DNA of 64,000 bases from Akebia trifoliata (GCA_017979445.1 CM030717.1:15655788-15719787); one strand, 5' to 3'; positions 35,566-47,162 are shown, counted from the first letter of the stretch. Translations and numbers: made by a program. The notes: a model not told the origin generated them from the sequence alone.

Positions 35566-38500
35566 TGTTTCTTCTGTAAAAAGACGAGTCACGTGAAAAA
35601 GGAATGCGTCAAATTTAAGAAATGGCTCGAGGACAAGGGTAATTCAATCTCATTTATTTGTTATGAATCTAATATGGTTAATGTAAATATTAACACATGG
35701 TGGATTGATTCTGGATCAACAATCCACATTTCGAATTCCTTGTAGGGTTTGCAAACCTAAGGAAGCCAATGGGAAGTGAGCAAAACATCTTATCTGAAAA
35801 CAAGATGGGCTCACATGTGGAGGCTGTAGGGACATGCCGTTTAACTTTAAGTAGTGGTTTTGTTTTAAAATTAGAAAATACCTTTTATGTTCTAAGTTTT
35901 TCTAGAAACTTGATTTCAGTTTCAAGACTTGTACCTTTTGGATATTCTTTTCATTTTTCAGAAACATCATTTAGTTTATTTTATAAATCTGATTGTGTTG
36001 GGAATGGTATTTTGTCTAATGGTCTTTATTGCATTAATTTACAAAACAATGACACTTATAATGCTATGCATGTTCAAACTGACACTAAAAGATGTGTTAT
36101 TAATGAGGATTCCTCTACATTATGGCATCAGAGATTAGGTCATATCTCCATAGAAAGAATTAAAAGATTAGTAAATGATGGAGTACTTAGTACTCTGGAT
36201 TTTACTGATTTTGAGACTTGTGTGAACTCCATAAAGGGAAAGCAGACCAACAAGTCAAAGAAAGATGCTAATAGGAGTTCGACCATATTAGAAATCATAC
36301 ACACTGATATATGTAGTCCAGACATAGACTCACATGGTCAGAAATACTTCATCTCCTTCATAGATGATTATTCACGATATATGTATTTCTACATGCTTCA
36401 TAATAAGAACGAAACATTATATGCTTTTAAAATCTTTAAGACTGAAGTAGAGAAACAATACGGCAAACAAATTAAGATCATGAGATCAAATAGAGGTGGA
36501 GAATATTATGGTAGATACACAGAGAATGGACAAGCACCTGGGCCATTTGCAAAGTTTCTTCAAGAGCATGAGATTGTTGCCCAATACACCATGCCTAGTT
36601 CACCGGATCAGAATGGTGTAGCAGAAAGAAGAAACCGAACATTATTGGACATAGTATGGAGTATCCTAAGCAACTCCAATCTTTTTAATTCTTTGTGGGC
36701 TGAAGCACTTAAGACTGCAGTATATATATTAAATTGAGTTCTAACCAAGACTGTTCCTAAAATACTATTTGAATTATGGAAAGGTTGGAAATCGAGTTTG
36801 CGATATATGCGCGTTTGGGGATGTCCGTCTGAAGTAAGAATTTATAATCCATAAGAAAATAAGCTGGACCCAAGGATTATTAGTGGGTACTTCATTGGAT
36901 ATGTCGAAAGGTCTAAAGGTTACAGATTTTTTTTGTCCATCTTACAGCACTGGGATTGTGGAATCAAGAAATGCAAAGTTTCTTGAAAATAACTTGATCA
37001 GTGGAAACGATCAAATCAGGATTATAGGTTTTGAGAATGATCATTCAGAATCTCAACCTTCCACTTTAGGTGATAGATTGGTTATTGTTCACAACGCCCC
37101 TCAAGTACAAACTGGTGTTGAACAACCAATCATTGAAGTTCCACAAGCTGTTGACAACATTTCGGTAGATCAGGTTGTTCAAGAGTTGCCCGAGACTTCT
37201 GAACAACGAGTTGAACCTCATACTTCCGATGAAGATGATGGTGCGACATTAAGAAGATCTGCTAGAACTAAGAAGTTAGCAATTTCTGGTGATTATGTTG
37301 TGTATCTGCAAGAATCTGACTACAACATTGGAGCCGAAAATGATCCTGAATCTTTTTCACAAGCTATGAGTTGCAAAGAATTAGAATTATGGTATAATGC
37401 CATTGAGGAAGAGATGAATTCTATGAAGAGTAACAGAGTCTGAAACCTTATTGAGTTGCCTAATAGTGCAAAAGCCATTGGTTGTAAATGGGTCTTTAAG
37501 ACAAAGAAAAAATCATTAGGCAACTTTGAGAGATACAAAATAAGATTCGTTGCTAAGGGATTCACTCAGAAGGAAGGAATCGATTACACGGAGACTTTTT
37601 CTCCTATATCTAAGAAAGATTCCTTACGTGCTATTTTGGCATTAGTAGCCCATTTTGACTTGGAGTTGTAACAAATGGATGTGAAAACGACATTTCTTAA
37701 TGGAGATCTAGAGAAGGAGGTTTACATGAAACAAGCTGAAGGATTCCCCTCTGGTTATGGTGAGCAATTGGTTTGCAAGCTCAAGAAATTCATATACAGT
37801 TTAAAACAAACATCCCGCCAATGGTATTTGAAATTCCATAATGTAATTTCTTCATTTGGTTTTGTAGAAAATATTATGGATCAATCTATATACCAGAAGG
37901 TCAGTGAGAGTAAAATTTGTTTTCTTATTTTATATGTAGATGATATTTTGCTAGCAACCAATGATAAGGGTTTGCTGCATGAAGTGAACCAATTCCTCTC
38001 TAAAAACTTTGATATGAAGGATATGGGTGAGGCATCTTATGTCATTGGCATTAAAATTCATAGAGACAGATTTCGAGGTATCTTGGGTTTGTCGCAGAAA
38101 ACCTATATCAATAAGGCTTTAGAGAGATTTCAAATGAAGGATTATTTACCAAGTGTTGCTTCCAGTGTGAAGGGTGATATGTTCAATTTGAACCAATGCT
38201 CGAAGAACGACCTTGAGAAGGAACAAATGAAAAACATTCCTTATGCTTCTACTGTTAGAAACATAATATATGCTCAGGTTTGCACAATACCTGACATTGT
38301 ATTTGCTGTGGGATGTTGGTACGATATCAGAGTAATCCAGGTTTAGACCACTAGAGAGCTGCAAAGAAAGTGATGAGGTACATTCAAGGAACTAAGGACT
38401 ACATACTTATGTATAGACGGACGGACAATTTGGAAGTAATTGACTACTTAGATTCGAAATTTGCTGGCTGTGTTGATTCATGCAAATCAACATCAAGTTA

Positions 38501-38909
38501 CATTTTTATGATGGTCGGTGAAGCTGTATCATAGAGAAGTGCCAAACAGATCTTGACTGCTACTTCCACTATGAAAGTCGAGTTCGTTTATTGTTTTGAG
38601 GCTACTTTGCATGGTGTATGGCTTAAGAGTTTCATATCTGGGCTTAGAATTATGAATTCTATCTTTAGGCCATTGAAAATGTATTACGATAATTCAGCTG
38701 CTGTTTTCATGGCTAAAAACAACAAAAGTGAAAGTCGAAGTAAACACATCGACATTAAATATTTAGCCATAAGGGAACGTGTTAAAGAAAAGAAAGTGGT
38801 CATTGAGCACGTTAGCACTGAATTGATGATCGCTGATCCTTTGACTAAAGGCATGCCACCGTTGAAATTCAAAGATCATGTAGTAAATATGGGACTTGGT
38901 TCCATTATG
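35566..38909 (+). pseudogene. copia pol remnant (PR-IN-RT-RNaseH)
   Basis: A zinc knuckle CX2CX4HX4C (35566-35607) is followed by a protease motif W-I-D-S-G-S (about 35701-35718) and integrase (about 36120-36737, HQRLGHIS, ending at TGA). RT runs from 37456 with YVDD at 37933-37944 and a TAA at 37669-37671. RNase H is at 38553-38909 (YYDNSAAV, SKHIDIKY). In integrase, the last Cys of the HHCC zinc site is Ser (36228-36230) and the second acidic catalytic residue is Asn (36489-36491). These changes and stops indicate an inactive copy. A linker with few motifs lies at 36883-37443. Confidence 0.9.
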
Positions 38910-39217
38910 TAGTTTTTTCATTGTATGTACAATGTTATTTAATGAAACTCTTTTAATTGTGATATTTTCTCATATTTATGTGCACCTTAATTTATTTTGA
39001 GAAACTTTATTTGTGTAGGACCAAAATAAACATAGGGTTTATTAATAAAGAAATGTTACCACATAAAGTATAATATTGAGAAATAAATACAATGTAATAC
39101 ATGGAAGGTAATACTCGTCATTAGAGGACTTATCGCTATGATTCATGTATTTATTACTTAATACAGATTATCGATGGTTTAAGATAAGACATTTGCATTG
39201 TGGACCAAGTGGAAGAA

Positions 39218-39651
39218 TGTTAGCTCCGATTTTTTCGACAGATCATAAAATCCCAATTTTTGGATGCACTTAAGGTGGTTCACTATTTCTTCATCACATC
39301 TCTTAAGGCTTAGAGACGTGACCCACTAAGAAATCGAAGTGTGGCAACTAATCCGATCATGAATGAGTGCTTGATGGAAGCCTCGTTCAAGGTTGGTTAT
39401 TTAAGCTTGGTTTTGGTCTCCAAACTCTACGCTCTCTCAATCTCCTTCAGTCTACACCATCTAACGTGAGTGGATCTGAGTTTGGAAGAACCAACCGAGA
39501 TAGAAAAATAACGACAAAAGATTGTGTACGAATCAATGGCTGGAGGTATGTATTTTATATAGATTTTGGGCATTTTTTTTCAGATTCAGATTCTCAGATT
39601 ATTTCCGCATTTATTTAGAGAATCAATAATCAGATTCAGATTTAATTTACA
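39218..39651 (+). repeat. 3' LTR of the copia element
   Basis: It starts TGTTAGCTCCGATTTTTTCG and ends TTTAATTTACA. Similarity with the 5' LTR runs through most of its length. Confidence 0.9.
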
Positions 39652-41325
39652 TTTTCATCATCTCTCACGACTTATAAGCTAAAACTATCATCTCTTTTCC
39701 TTCTTCTTTGATTGTTTGTCTGATTTTGTTCTTCGTTTCTAGAAATCCTAGATGGATTGAAATCAAACTTTTCTTGTTGATCTGTAGAACAGCAAGCTTT
39801 CGATCGGCATCCGAAAATTTCAAGATGAATCTCTTTCTCTTCATTTTCTCATCCAAGATTCCATAGAGACTCGCCAATAACTTAGGTTTTCTTAGCAACC
39901 TTAGCCCATTTGATGTAAGAGTGCGATGGAGGAGTCTTTTGGGGTTTTGAAGTTGATGTTGTAGTTGGGACGAAATTGGGGGTTTCATTGACCAAATTGA
40001 TAGGGTTTAGTTCTTCAAATGTTGATCGAACTCCAATCAATGACTAATTGATTAGGTCATTTGCTTCTTCACATTTGAGTTCTTGAAATTGTGATATCTC
40101 AACTTGTCAAATCTAATGAAAAAAAAATATATTTTTTCATTGATATATTAACTATGGTAACTAATCTTCATCATCATAATTTTTATTTTTATTTTTTGAT
40201 TTTTTTTTCTTTTATGGATGAGAATATTAGAAGAAAGAAATGTAGGTATAGGGTTCAAGAACATGTAATTCGATGAGAATTTTGTGTGATTGTGCAAATG
40301 GAGTGTTTGTTTGAATGTCCATGTAAGAAAATTGGAAGCACATGGTGTTCCCATGAAACAACCAAAGGCAATAACTATTGCAATAACCGAAGTCTTAAAC
40401 GATAGCTTATAAAATGTTGTGTAGTCCTCTGTTTCATCAAAAGGAGAAATGTAGAAGGCATGGATTCATTTTTAATCTAATTTTAATTAAAAATCCTAAC
40501 ATTTATCAATTCTATGTTTCACTTATTCATTTCAAAAGAGGCGATCTTATTAATCAAATTGGAGTTGAGAGCTCCAAAGGAAAAAAAAATTCTAATTTTG
40601 TAAGTGATTTTTTGTTCTAATTTCAATTTTTTATTGATTCTAGATTTTATTGTACTTGAGAAAAAAAAACTATTTATGGTGCTCTACTGTGTTATTTCAT
40701 AATTATGATTTGTTTTTCTTGCTCTGCATCTAAGTGTTAGCTAATCTTAATTTTTTGGAAAACATATTCGAAAGCTTCTTGATTTGAGGAGACAAATTGG
40801 GGAGGTTATGTACAGAAAACCAAAATGCTGAATAAGCTTGAACTTGAGTCATTTAATTAGATCTTTATTTTTAACAAAGACTTATTTGTGCAAAAAATGC
40901 CCAATGCAATTTACTCCAATTGGTATGATAGTAATTGTCTTCAAATGACTGTAAAATAATGCTTAAATTCTACAGTGTATTACAATGTTTAGATTATCTG
41001 GTTTTATTGTTTTGCGAGGTTCTTTGTAAATTGCATATAATTTATAAAAAAAAATGGTCTATAGCAACGGATAATTTTTTTGCTTTGCTGGAGAAAATTA
41101 ATTTGTTTTAAATGAAAAAAATTATCTACCGCTATAAGAAATATTTTCTTAAAAAAAAGTTACAACAACAAATAATTAATTCCATCACTATAAGTAGCAC
41201 CTTTTACACCAGAAAGTCGATCCATCATTATGTGTAACAATGGGGAAAATAACATCAGATTTAACTTCCGTCGTAATAAGTTATAGTGATGGAAATTTAC
41301 GTTATAGGTCAAAAAAATTGTAGTG

Positions 41326-42049
41326 ATATATCGCTTTTCGAATTACACTTTTTCACATTCCATTCAATTAAAGGTGACACATGTTTGATCCTAATTTGTC
41401 GTATATTTGCAAATTCTACAACTGTTGGGATTGTTTGATTCCAATTTTAGTTCCAACAAACATACCATATTTAAGATCAATCATCATGTGATGTTCCCCA
41501 AGTTTGGTTCACCTACTTAGGAGATTTGAGTATATCTTTTTTGTGTAAAGTTAGAAAGATTGATTTCACATTGGGCATAATAGAAATAGCTAGAAGAAAA
41601 AGAAAAATAAAATAAAACATCCATACAAGCTTCCACTTTGAATTCTTTATGAAAAAGTTTATGTGGGCTCTAATGGCACATGGTCACAACTAGCAACTAA
41701 AGAAATCTGAGCTCCTTAAAAAAATATAGGAAAATAACAATAACAAAAACAAAAGCCAAACGCAGAAAAGAACAAATACGACGGGTAGTAGAAGGCAAAG
41801 TCCTTCTCACCAACAACCACTTTTGCTGCTCCTCCCACAGCCACTATTCTTAATTCTTATCCAACTCGTTACGTACCTCAACACGGATAATGGGCTCCAC
41901 CTGTCGCATTCTTCTCATTTTGATTTGATTTGTCATCCGTTTTTGTTTGAAGTCAAATTTGATTGACAAACCTTATTTTATTACAAGAAGACAAGACTGT
42001 CTCATCATTTCAACTTTTCTATACAAGTTGATGGGAATGCTTCGTGTAC
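41326..42049. other. Spacer, no gene recognised
   Basis: AT-rich, with short frames only. Confidence 0.4.
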
Positions 42050-42366
42050 AACGTATTTTATCTTATCAAGATAAAAAATTTTGGATTGAACTAATTTTTG
42101 GTGAGGATGATCTCTATGATGATGAGATTATCTTTATCAAAAATCAATTAATTCTAAAACTTCTAATCTCATATTTATAAGTTGAAAAATTATAAATCAC
42201 TTTTAGCGAGGTTAAATTTTTTGGATTGAGTTGATTTTTTATGAGGATGATCTCCTCATCATAGAGATCATCCTCACAAAAAATCAACTTAATCCAAAAA
42301 TTTTATCCCACAAAAGACAAAACACGTTGTAGATATATGAATAGATATATGTGTACACGGATCCTG
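42050..42366. mobile_element. Foldback element, type d, left end lost
   Basis: It carries TACAACGTATTTTATCTTAT, the diverged hairpin core TTGGATTGAACTAATTTTTG, and the right end GATATATGTGTACACGGATCC before (TA)n. It lacks the left GGATCCGTGTACAC end seen at 9334. Confidence 0.65.
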
Positions 42367-42392
42367 ATATATATATATATACATATGGGTGT

Positions 42393-42720
42393 TGATTTTT
42401 AAACTCAACTTGATAGTCGGACTCAAAAACTCACTGACATGTTATGTGCAAAGAATCGTAGATTCTATTTCTTGAGATACATAATCGATCCGTCATATGT
42501 AGTTGTATATAACAAGCAAAAGAATCTACAATTCTTTACACATGACATATCAGTGAGTTTTTGAGTGTTATGTGCAAAGATTCGTAGATTCTATTACTGG
42601 AGATACATAATCGATCCGTCATATGTAGTTGTATATAACAAGCAAAAGAATCTACAATTCTTTACGCATGACATATCAATAAGTTTTTGAGTCCAACTAT
42701 CAAGTTGAGTTTAAAAATCA
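42393..42720. repeat. Hairpin MITE with internally duplicated core
   Basis: The outer arms TGATTTTTAAACTCAACTTG and CAAGTTGAGTTTAAAAATCA are perfect reverse complements. Inside, a ~124-bp block (GTTATGTGCAAAG, ACATAATCGATCCGTCATAT, GTAGTTGTATATAACAAGC, ATGACATATCA) occurs twice in tandem. Each block is itself an imperfect hairpin. Confidence 0.8.
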
Positions 42721-42795
42721 TTAGTTTATATATATATGCCACATAATCTTTGGACTAATCACTTATTGAAGATATTATTATTATTATTTTTTATT

Positions 42796-43050
42796 TTTTA
42801 TAATTGGGTATCCCCATACAGTGGATCAAGCTCGTAACTAGGTTTTGCCCAATCCATTGATCATGGTCTTGTCCAAGGAAAAGTCTCGTGACATGTGCAA
42901 GGCCTGCACATCACACAGACAAGGTAAGTGAAGGTGTGCCCTCGCTGTGGCGCTTGAAGAATTAATGCTCATATTGGGTATCAAACTCACGACATACTGG
43001 CATTAATCGCTTATCGATCCTAAATTACCATTAAGCCAATCCCTTGGAGT
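42796..43050 (-). mobile_element. tRNA-derived SINE
   Basis: Read on the minus strand, it has a box A TGGCTTAATGGT (43039-43028) and, about 35 bp on, a box B GTCGTGAGTTTGATACC (42993-42977). These fit RNA polymerase III internal promoters with a few transitions. The body ends near 42796 in an A/T-rich tail (ATAAAAAATAAAAAATAATA) at 42773-42796. No clear target duplication was found. The boundaries are approximate. Confidence 0.7.
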
Positions 43051-43096
43051 TCACTTTAGTGAAAAATATTTGAGATATTTTGATAGACTAACGATT

Positions 43097-43241
43097 TTCT
43101 AACGCCTTTACCTACGTTCCCATAAAAAAGTCGTAGATCATTTGCCTTGAATACACAAAATCATAAATCTTTTTCTTTCGTATCCTGAGGTAAATGATCC
43201 ATAATTCTGTGATGGGAGCGTATGTTAGAAGGGGCGTCAGA
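43097..43241. repeat. Small hairpin MITE
   Basis: CTAACGCCTTTACCTACGTTCCCA is loosely complementary to TGGGAGCGTATGTTAG...GGGGCGTCAG. Inner arms TAGATCATTTGCCTTGA and TGAGGTAAATGATCCATA also pair. Confidence 0.5.
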
Positions 43242-44044
43242 TCATCACTACTCCGTTTGATAGACAATGAGTGATACCTTCATTTTACTTTAAAATGCTT
43301 CAAAATGTTGATAAAAACCCCTATTTTCTTCCTCAAAATCATATCTTCCATTTTTATTTTTGTTTTAATCTTCAAAACTACTTTCATCTCTATCCTACAC
43401 ACATGCTCTTGGGGAGTAGATAATGATGGAGCTTTTGCCAATATATAAGAATAATTTAAAAATTAAAATTTTTTTAACAAATGATTATTGTAAAGATAGG
43501 ATATAAAGACCTGTTTAAAGCAACCCGAGTTAATCCCAACTATGCTTCTTGGTTAAACGGTAAAATCTTCAAAATACATCTTGTTCTTACGTTCAATTGT
43601 AGTCCTTGATGGCATAAAAAAGACTCCAAATTGTAAAGGAAAATGTGCTTAATTAGTAAAGAATCACAAAAGAGAAGGATGAATTACACTCAGTAAAAAA
43701 ATGAATCTCTGACCTAATCAATCCTAAACTAAAGAAAGGAATCAGGATTCACAGTGATTGAGAGGGAAAAGTCTATGAATTCCCCTACCTCAAAACGTAA
43801 AGGTACGTAATCTTGTGAACTTAGAATTAGTACTCTGCCAAAATCAATACTAACTTGAGGGTCAAAAAGTACACTTTGTAGGACAACCCTTAAAATAATG
43901 AATTAAAAATAAGTTTAAATTGATTAAAAGCAATTTATGAAGAATTATAAGATGATCAATTTTTTCAAAAAAATTAAATAAATTTGTAGATTATTAGAAA
44001 ATGAAGTTTTAAGTAGAAAAATTTAGAATTAAAATAAGAGTCGT
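43242..44044. other. Spacer, no gene recognised
   Basis: AT-rich sequence without coding or RNA signal. Confidence 0.4.
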
Positions 44045-44178
44045 GATAAAATGACGTGTAAAATGAACGTGGTAAGTGTACAAAATCATAGATCTTTTCT
44101 TCGAGATACACAAAAAAAAAAAAAAGATCTATGATTTTATGCACTTATTATGTATGGATTGCGAAGCGTCATTTTATC
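44045..44178. repeat. Hairpin MITE with CTTCGAGATACAC core
   Basis: The arms GATAAAATGACG and CGTCATTTTATC are outermost. Inside them CAAAATCATAGATCTTTTC pairs with AAAAGATCTATGATTTT around CTTCGAGATACAC. It shares its core motif with 4155-4322. Confidence 0.7.
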
Positions 44179-44760
44179 ATTAGACTTAGAATAAAAGATT
44201 AAAACTAAGTTGAAAATTAGATTAAAGACGAAGTTTTAACCCTTAGGAGGTTGACTATGAGAGAAAAACATTCCTTAAACTTTATATATCACCTTAAAAT
44301 TTCCATCCATTCAAATGGCTGTGATCAAATAAACACTTTTAAGTTCATTTTTGATTTAAAACTATATTGAGCACCCAATCATCATTGCCCGTTAGCAGGA
44401 AGCAATTCTGAAGCATGCCTCGAGAAGCGCATCTCAGAAGTTTGACTCAGCTCAGTACTGACTTGATGCGCTGATTACGGGTACTTCTTCCTCATTTATT
44501 ATACCGTTGGTTCGACAAATCATGGATAAATGTTTGACCCAAAATCCTCATCTAACGGTTATTACCTCTCAAGTGAATAGTAAAATGACCAAAAACACCC
44601 CTACAGACAAAAACCAGAAAACTAACCAAATTACGAAAATGCCGCACTTTTTTCTTTTTCTTTTTCTTTTGAATAATGATTTCCTTACTCAAGAAAGTCT
44701 TCACTTGGTTAATACTTGGCTGACGTGGCATGAATACATAATCCTAGATTTTTTCTTTTG
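44179..44760. other. Region upstream of EXO70B, no gene recognised
   Basis: AT-rich flank, probably including the distal promoter of the exocyst gene. No convincing TATA box was chosen. Confidence 0.35.
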
Positions 44761-45047
44761 ATGTGATGTACTGTTATGTATCCCGAGGAAAAGATCTATG
44801 GTATCGAGTCCGTACCACATCAACCGAGTATTGACCGAGCACAGCACTCTATTCTTTTTTCTGTTCGTCTCTGTCTTTTCCTTCCTCGCTGTTTCCTTCT
44901 TTCTTCTTCCGCGTTTTCTTTAATTTTTTTCGCGAACTTTTCTTTTCTCAACTCTTTGTCTCAGAAACCGCGTTTTTCGAGACTTATTTGCGGTGCTTTT
45001 TTCTCTATATTTGTGTCAACGAAGCTTCTTCGCCCTCTGTTCCTGAA

Positions 45048-45097
45048 AAACCCTAATCTCTCATCGTTTCTGTAAAACCCTAACTCTCATGGTTTAG
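45048..45097 (+). promoter_or_regulatory. EXO70B leader: two telo-box motifs and a minimal uORF
   Basis: AAACCCTAA occurs at 45048-45056 and 45075-45083; such telo-box motifs are frequent near plant transcription starts. ATG GTT TAG (45089-45097) is a two-codon upstream frame 22 nt before the main ATG. A pyrimidine-rich stretch runs from about 44850 to 44930. A regulatory effect is inferred only. Confidence 0.5.
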
Positions 45098-45119
45098 GGG
45101 AAACTCACATTAAACTTTA

Positions 45120-47024
45120 ATGGCTGAGAACGGTGAAGATAAACTAATCGCAGTGGCTCGCCACATCGCCAAAACCCTCGGCCGTACAGAAACAATGACC
45201 GACGACATCCTCCAGATCTTCTCTACCTTTGATGGCCGATTTTCCCGCGAAAAACTGTCCGAGAAGATTGATGAAGACGATCCGAGAAGTTACGCGGCTT
45301 TAGAACACACTTTGAAGCCTATAGATCGTCAGATCTCTCGGTATATATCTGCAGATCAACCGATCTGGTCTGATTCTGCCGATGCAGCGGCGTTTCTCGA
45401 CGCTATTGACGAATTACTCGCCACGATCAGAGATTGGGATCCAATGGCTGGGGAGAAACCGATCGCTGCGTTTTTGGATCGCGCCGATGATCTTCTACAA
45501 CAAACCATGTTTCGGCTAGAAGACGAGTTCAAATTGTTGATCGAACGAAGCGGTGAAGCGTTCGAGTTGACTCGATTGTACGATGGTAAATCTGACGCTG
45601 CTGGAAATTACTTGTTTGACTCGGAAGATGAAGAAGATGGAGAAGTTAACGAAGATGGAGAAGATCCGATCCCAATCGCTCATCCGATCTCTGATTACGA
45701 TATTGTGATCGATGCGATTCCATCAGGAACGATTTCAGATCTCCATGAAATCGCAAAGCGAATGGTAGCCGCCGGATATGGGAAAGAATGCGCTCATGTT
45801 TACAGTAGTTGTAGGAGAGATTTCTTGGAAGAGAGTATCTCTAGGTTAGGGTTACAGAAGCTGAGCATCGAAGAAGTTCAGAAATTGGCTTGGTCAGATA
45901 TGGAAGACGAGATCGAACGGTGGATCAAAGCGGTTAACGTCGCACTTCGAATTCTCTTCCCAAGCGAACGTAGACTCTGTGATCGAATTTTCTTTGGTCT
46001 TTCCTCAGCTGCTGATCTTTCATTCATGGAGGTTTGCAGAGGATCTACAATCCAGCTTTTGAATTTCGCCGATGCAGTCGCCATAGGCAGTCGATCCCCA
46101 GAACGATTGTTCAAAATCCTTGATTTGTTCGAAACCCTAAGAGATCTAATTCCCGAATTCGAATCTGTATTCTCAGATCACTTCTGCACATTCCTCCGGA
46201 CAGAAGCTGTAACGATATGGAAAAGACTTGGTGAGTCAATTAGAGGGATTTTCATGGAATTAGAGAATCTAATTCGGCGAGATCCAGTGAAGGCAGCGGT
46301 CCCTGGTGGTGGTGTCCATCCCATCACTCGATACGTCATGAATTACCTCAGAGCCGCTTGCGGAGCTCGACAGACTCTTGAACAAGTTTTCCAAGAAAAT
46401 CACATCTCCAATGGTGATTATCGAATCTCTGACCATTCGTCTTCTTCGTTATCAGTCCAAATGAATTGGATTATGGAGCTATTAGAAAGCAATTTAGAGG
46501 CGAAATCTAAGATTTACAGAGACCCATCATTGAGTTCTGTTTTTTTAATGAACAATGGAAGGTACATTATTCAGAAAGTAAAAGATAATGAATTAGCTTC
46601 ACTTCTTGGTGAAGATTGGATTCGAAAACACACGGCCAAGGTTCGACAATGTCACATGAACTATCAAAGAAGTTCTTGGGGTAAAGTTCTAACAGTATTG
46701 AAGGTCGACAGTAGCTCGCTTTCCTCGAACTTGGCTGCCAAATCTATGAAAGAGAAACTGAAGGTTTTTAATCTGCATTTCGATGAGATATGTAAGACTC
46801 AATCAAGTTGGGTTGTTGCAGATGAACAGCTTAGAACAGAATTGAGACTTTCGATTGCTGGGAATTTGTCTCCAGCTTATAGAAATTTCTTGGGAAGGTT
46901 CCAGAATGTTCCAGAATTAGGGAAGTATGGAGACAAGAATATTAAGTACGGTGAAGAGGATGTTGAAGCTCGAATTAATGAATTGTTTAAGGGAAGTAGT
47001 GGATCGAGTGGTGGCCGGAAATGA
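45120..47024 (+). CDS. EXO70B1: Exocyst subunit EXO70, B clade (EXO70B1-like)
   Basis: An intronless gene of 634 aa, the usual size of plant EXO70. It starts MAENGEDKLIAVARHIAKTL, with DDILQIFSTFDGRFSREKL soon after, as I know from the EXO70B1 group. An acidic linker near residues 165-185 (DSEDEEDGEVNEDGED) precedes the Exo70 helical-rod domain, about residues 230-625. That part includes the AKRMVAAGYGKECAHVYSSCR and YVMNYLRAACGARQTLEQVF stretches. No signal peptide or membrane span is seen. In plants the exocyst tethers secretory vesicles to the plasma membrane; EXO70B1 also acts in autophagy-related transport to the vacuole and in immunity. Here a foldback lies about 140 bp past the stop, possibly in or near the 3' UTR. 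The B1 versus B2 assignment is from memory of sequence. Confidence 0.92.
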   Translation: MAENGEDKLIAVARHIAKTLGRTETMTDDILQIFSTFDGRFSREKLSEKIDEDDPRSYAALEHTLKPIDRQISRYISADQPIWSDSADAAAFLDAIDELLATIRDWDPMAGEKPIAAFLDRADDLLQQTMFRLEDEFKLLIERSGEAFELTRLYDGKSDAAGNYLFDSEDEEDGEVNEDGEDPIPIAHPISDYDIVIDAIPSGTISDLHEIAKRMVAAGYGKECAHVYSSCRRDFLEESISRLGLQKLSIEEVQKLAWSDMEDEIERWIKAVNVALRILFPSERRLCDRIFFGLSSAADLSFMEVCRGSTIQLLNFADAVAIGSRSPERLFKILDLFETLRDLIPEFESVFSDHFCTFLRTEAVTIWKRLGESIRGIFMELENLIRRDPVKAAVPGGGVHPITRYVMNYLRAACGARQTLEQVFQENHISNGDYRISDHSSSSLSVQMNWIMELLESNLEAKSKIYRDPSLSSVFLMNNGRYIIQKVKDNELASLLGEDWIRKHTAKVRQCHMNYQRSSWGKVLTVLKVDSSSLSSNLAAKSMKEKLKVFNLHFDEICKTQSSWVVADEQLRTELRLSIAGNLSPAYRNFLGRFQNVPELGKYGDKNIKYGEEDVEARINELFKGSSGSSGGRK

Positions 47025-47162
47025 AGAGGAAAATATAGAGTGTTATTATTGTTGTTTTTAGTGTAATTTGGAGGTTTGTGTCTTGTAATAATCTCTGGTT
47101 TATTAGTATCTCTTGTATTTATTTGTTTTTTCCACATCTTTTTTATTTAATATATATATATA

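Larger units (their letters stand above)
30147..39651 (+). mobile_element. Ty1/copia retrotransposon with both LTRs, defective, itself interrupted
   Basis: The LTRs at 30147-30543 and 39218-39651 are very similar and flanked by the 5-bp duplication TTTTC (30142-30146, 39652-39656). A TGGTATCAGAGC primer site follows the 5' LTR (30546), and a purine tract AAGTGGAAGAA precedes the 3' LTR. Order: gag, zinc knuckle, protease, integrase, RT, RNase H. A 3.2-kb solo LTR splits gag before the knuckle. In-frame stops occur, for example at 36735, 37441 and 37669, and two integrase residues are altered. It cannot be autonomous. Confidence 0.93.
30033..41325. mobile_element. CACTA-like non-autonomous element (interrupted by copia)
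   Basis: The left end is CACTACTACAAACTTCATTT with AGCAACGGATAATAATTTTT close behind. The right end is AAAAAAATTGTAGTG, with subterminal AACTTCCGTCGTAATAAG and TATAGCAACGGATAA repeats. Both are flanked by ATA, fitting a 3-bp CACTA target duplication. Without the copia insertion (30147-39651) the element is about 1.8 kb. I recognise no transposase. A minus-strand frame at 39665-39988 (107 residues) is unrecognised and might be captured host sequence. Confidence 0.52.

Noticed and set aside
44776..45075. 99-codon frame before EXO70B
   Set aside because: The phenylalanine/serine/leucine-rich translation reflects a pyrimidine-rich 5' leader.
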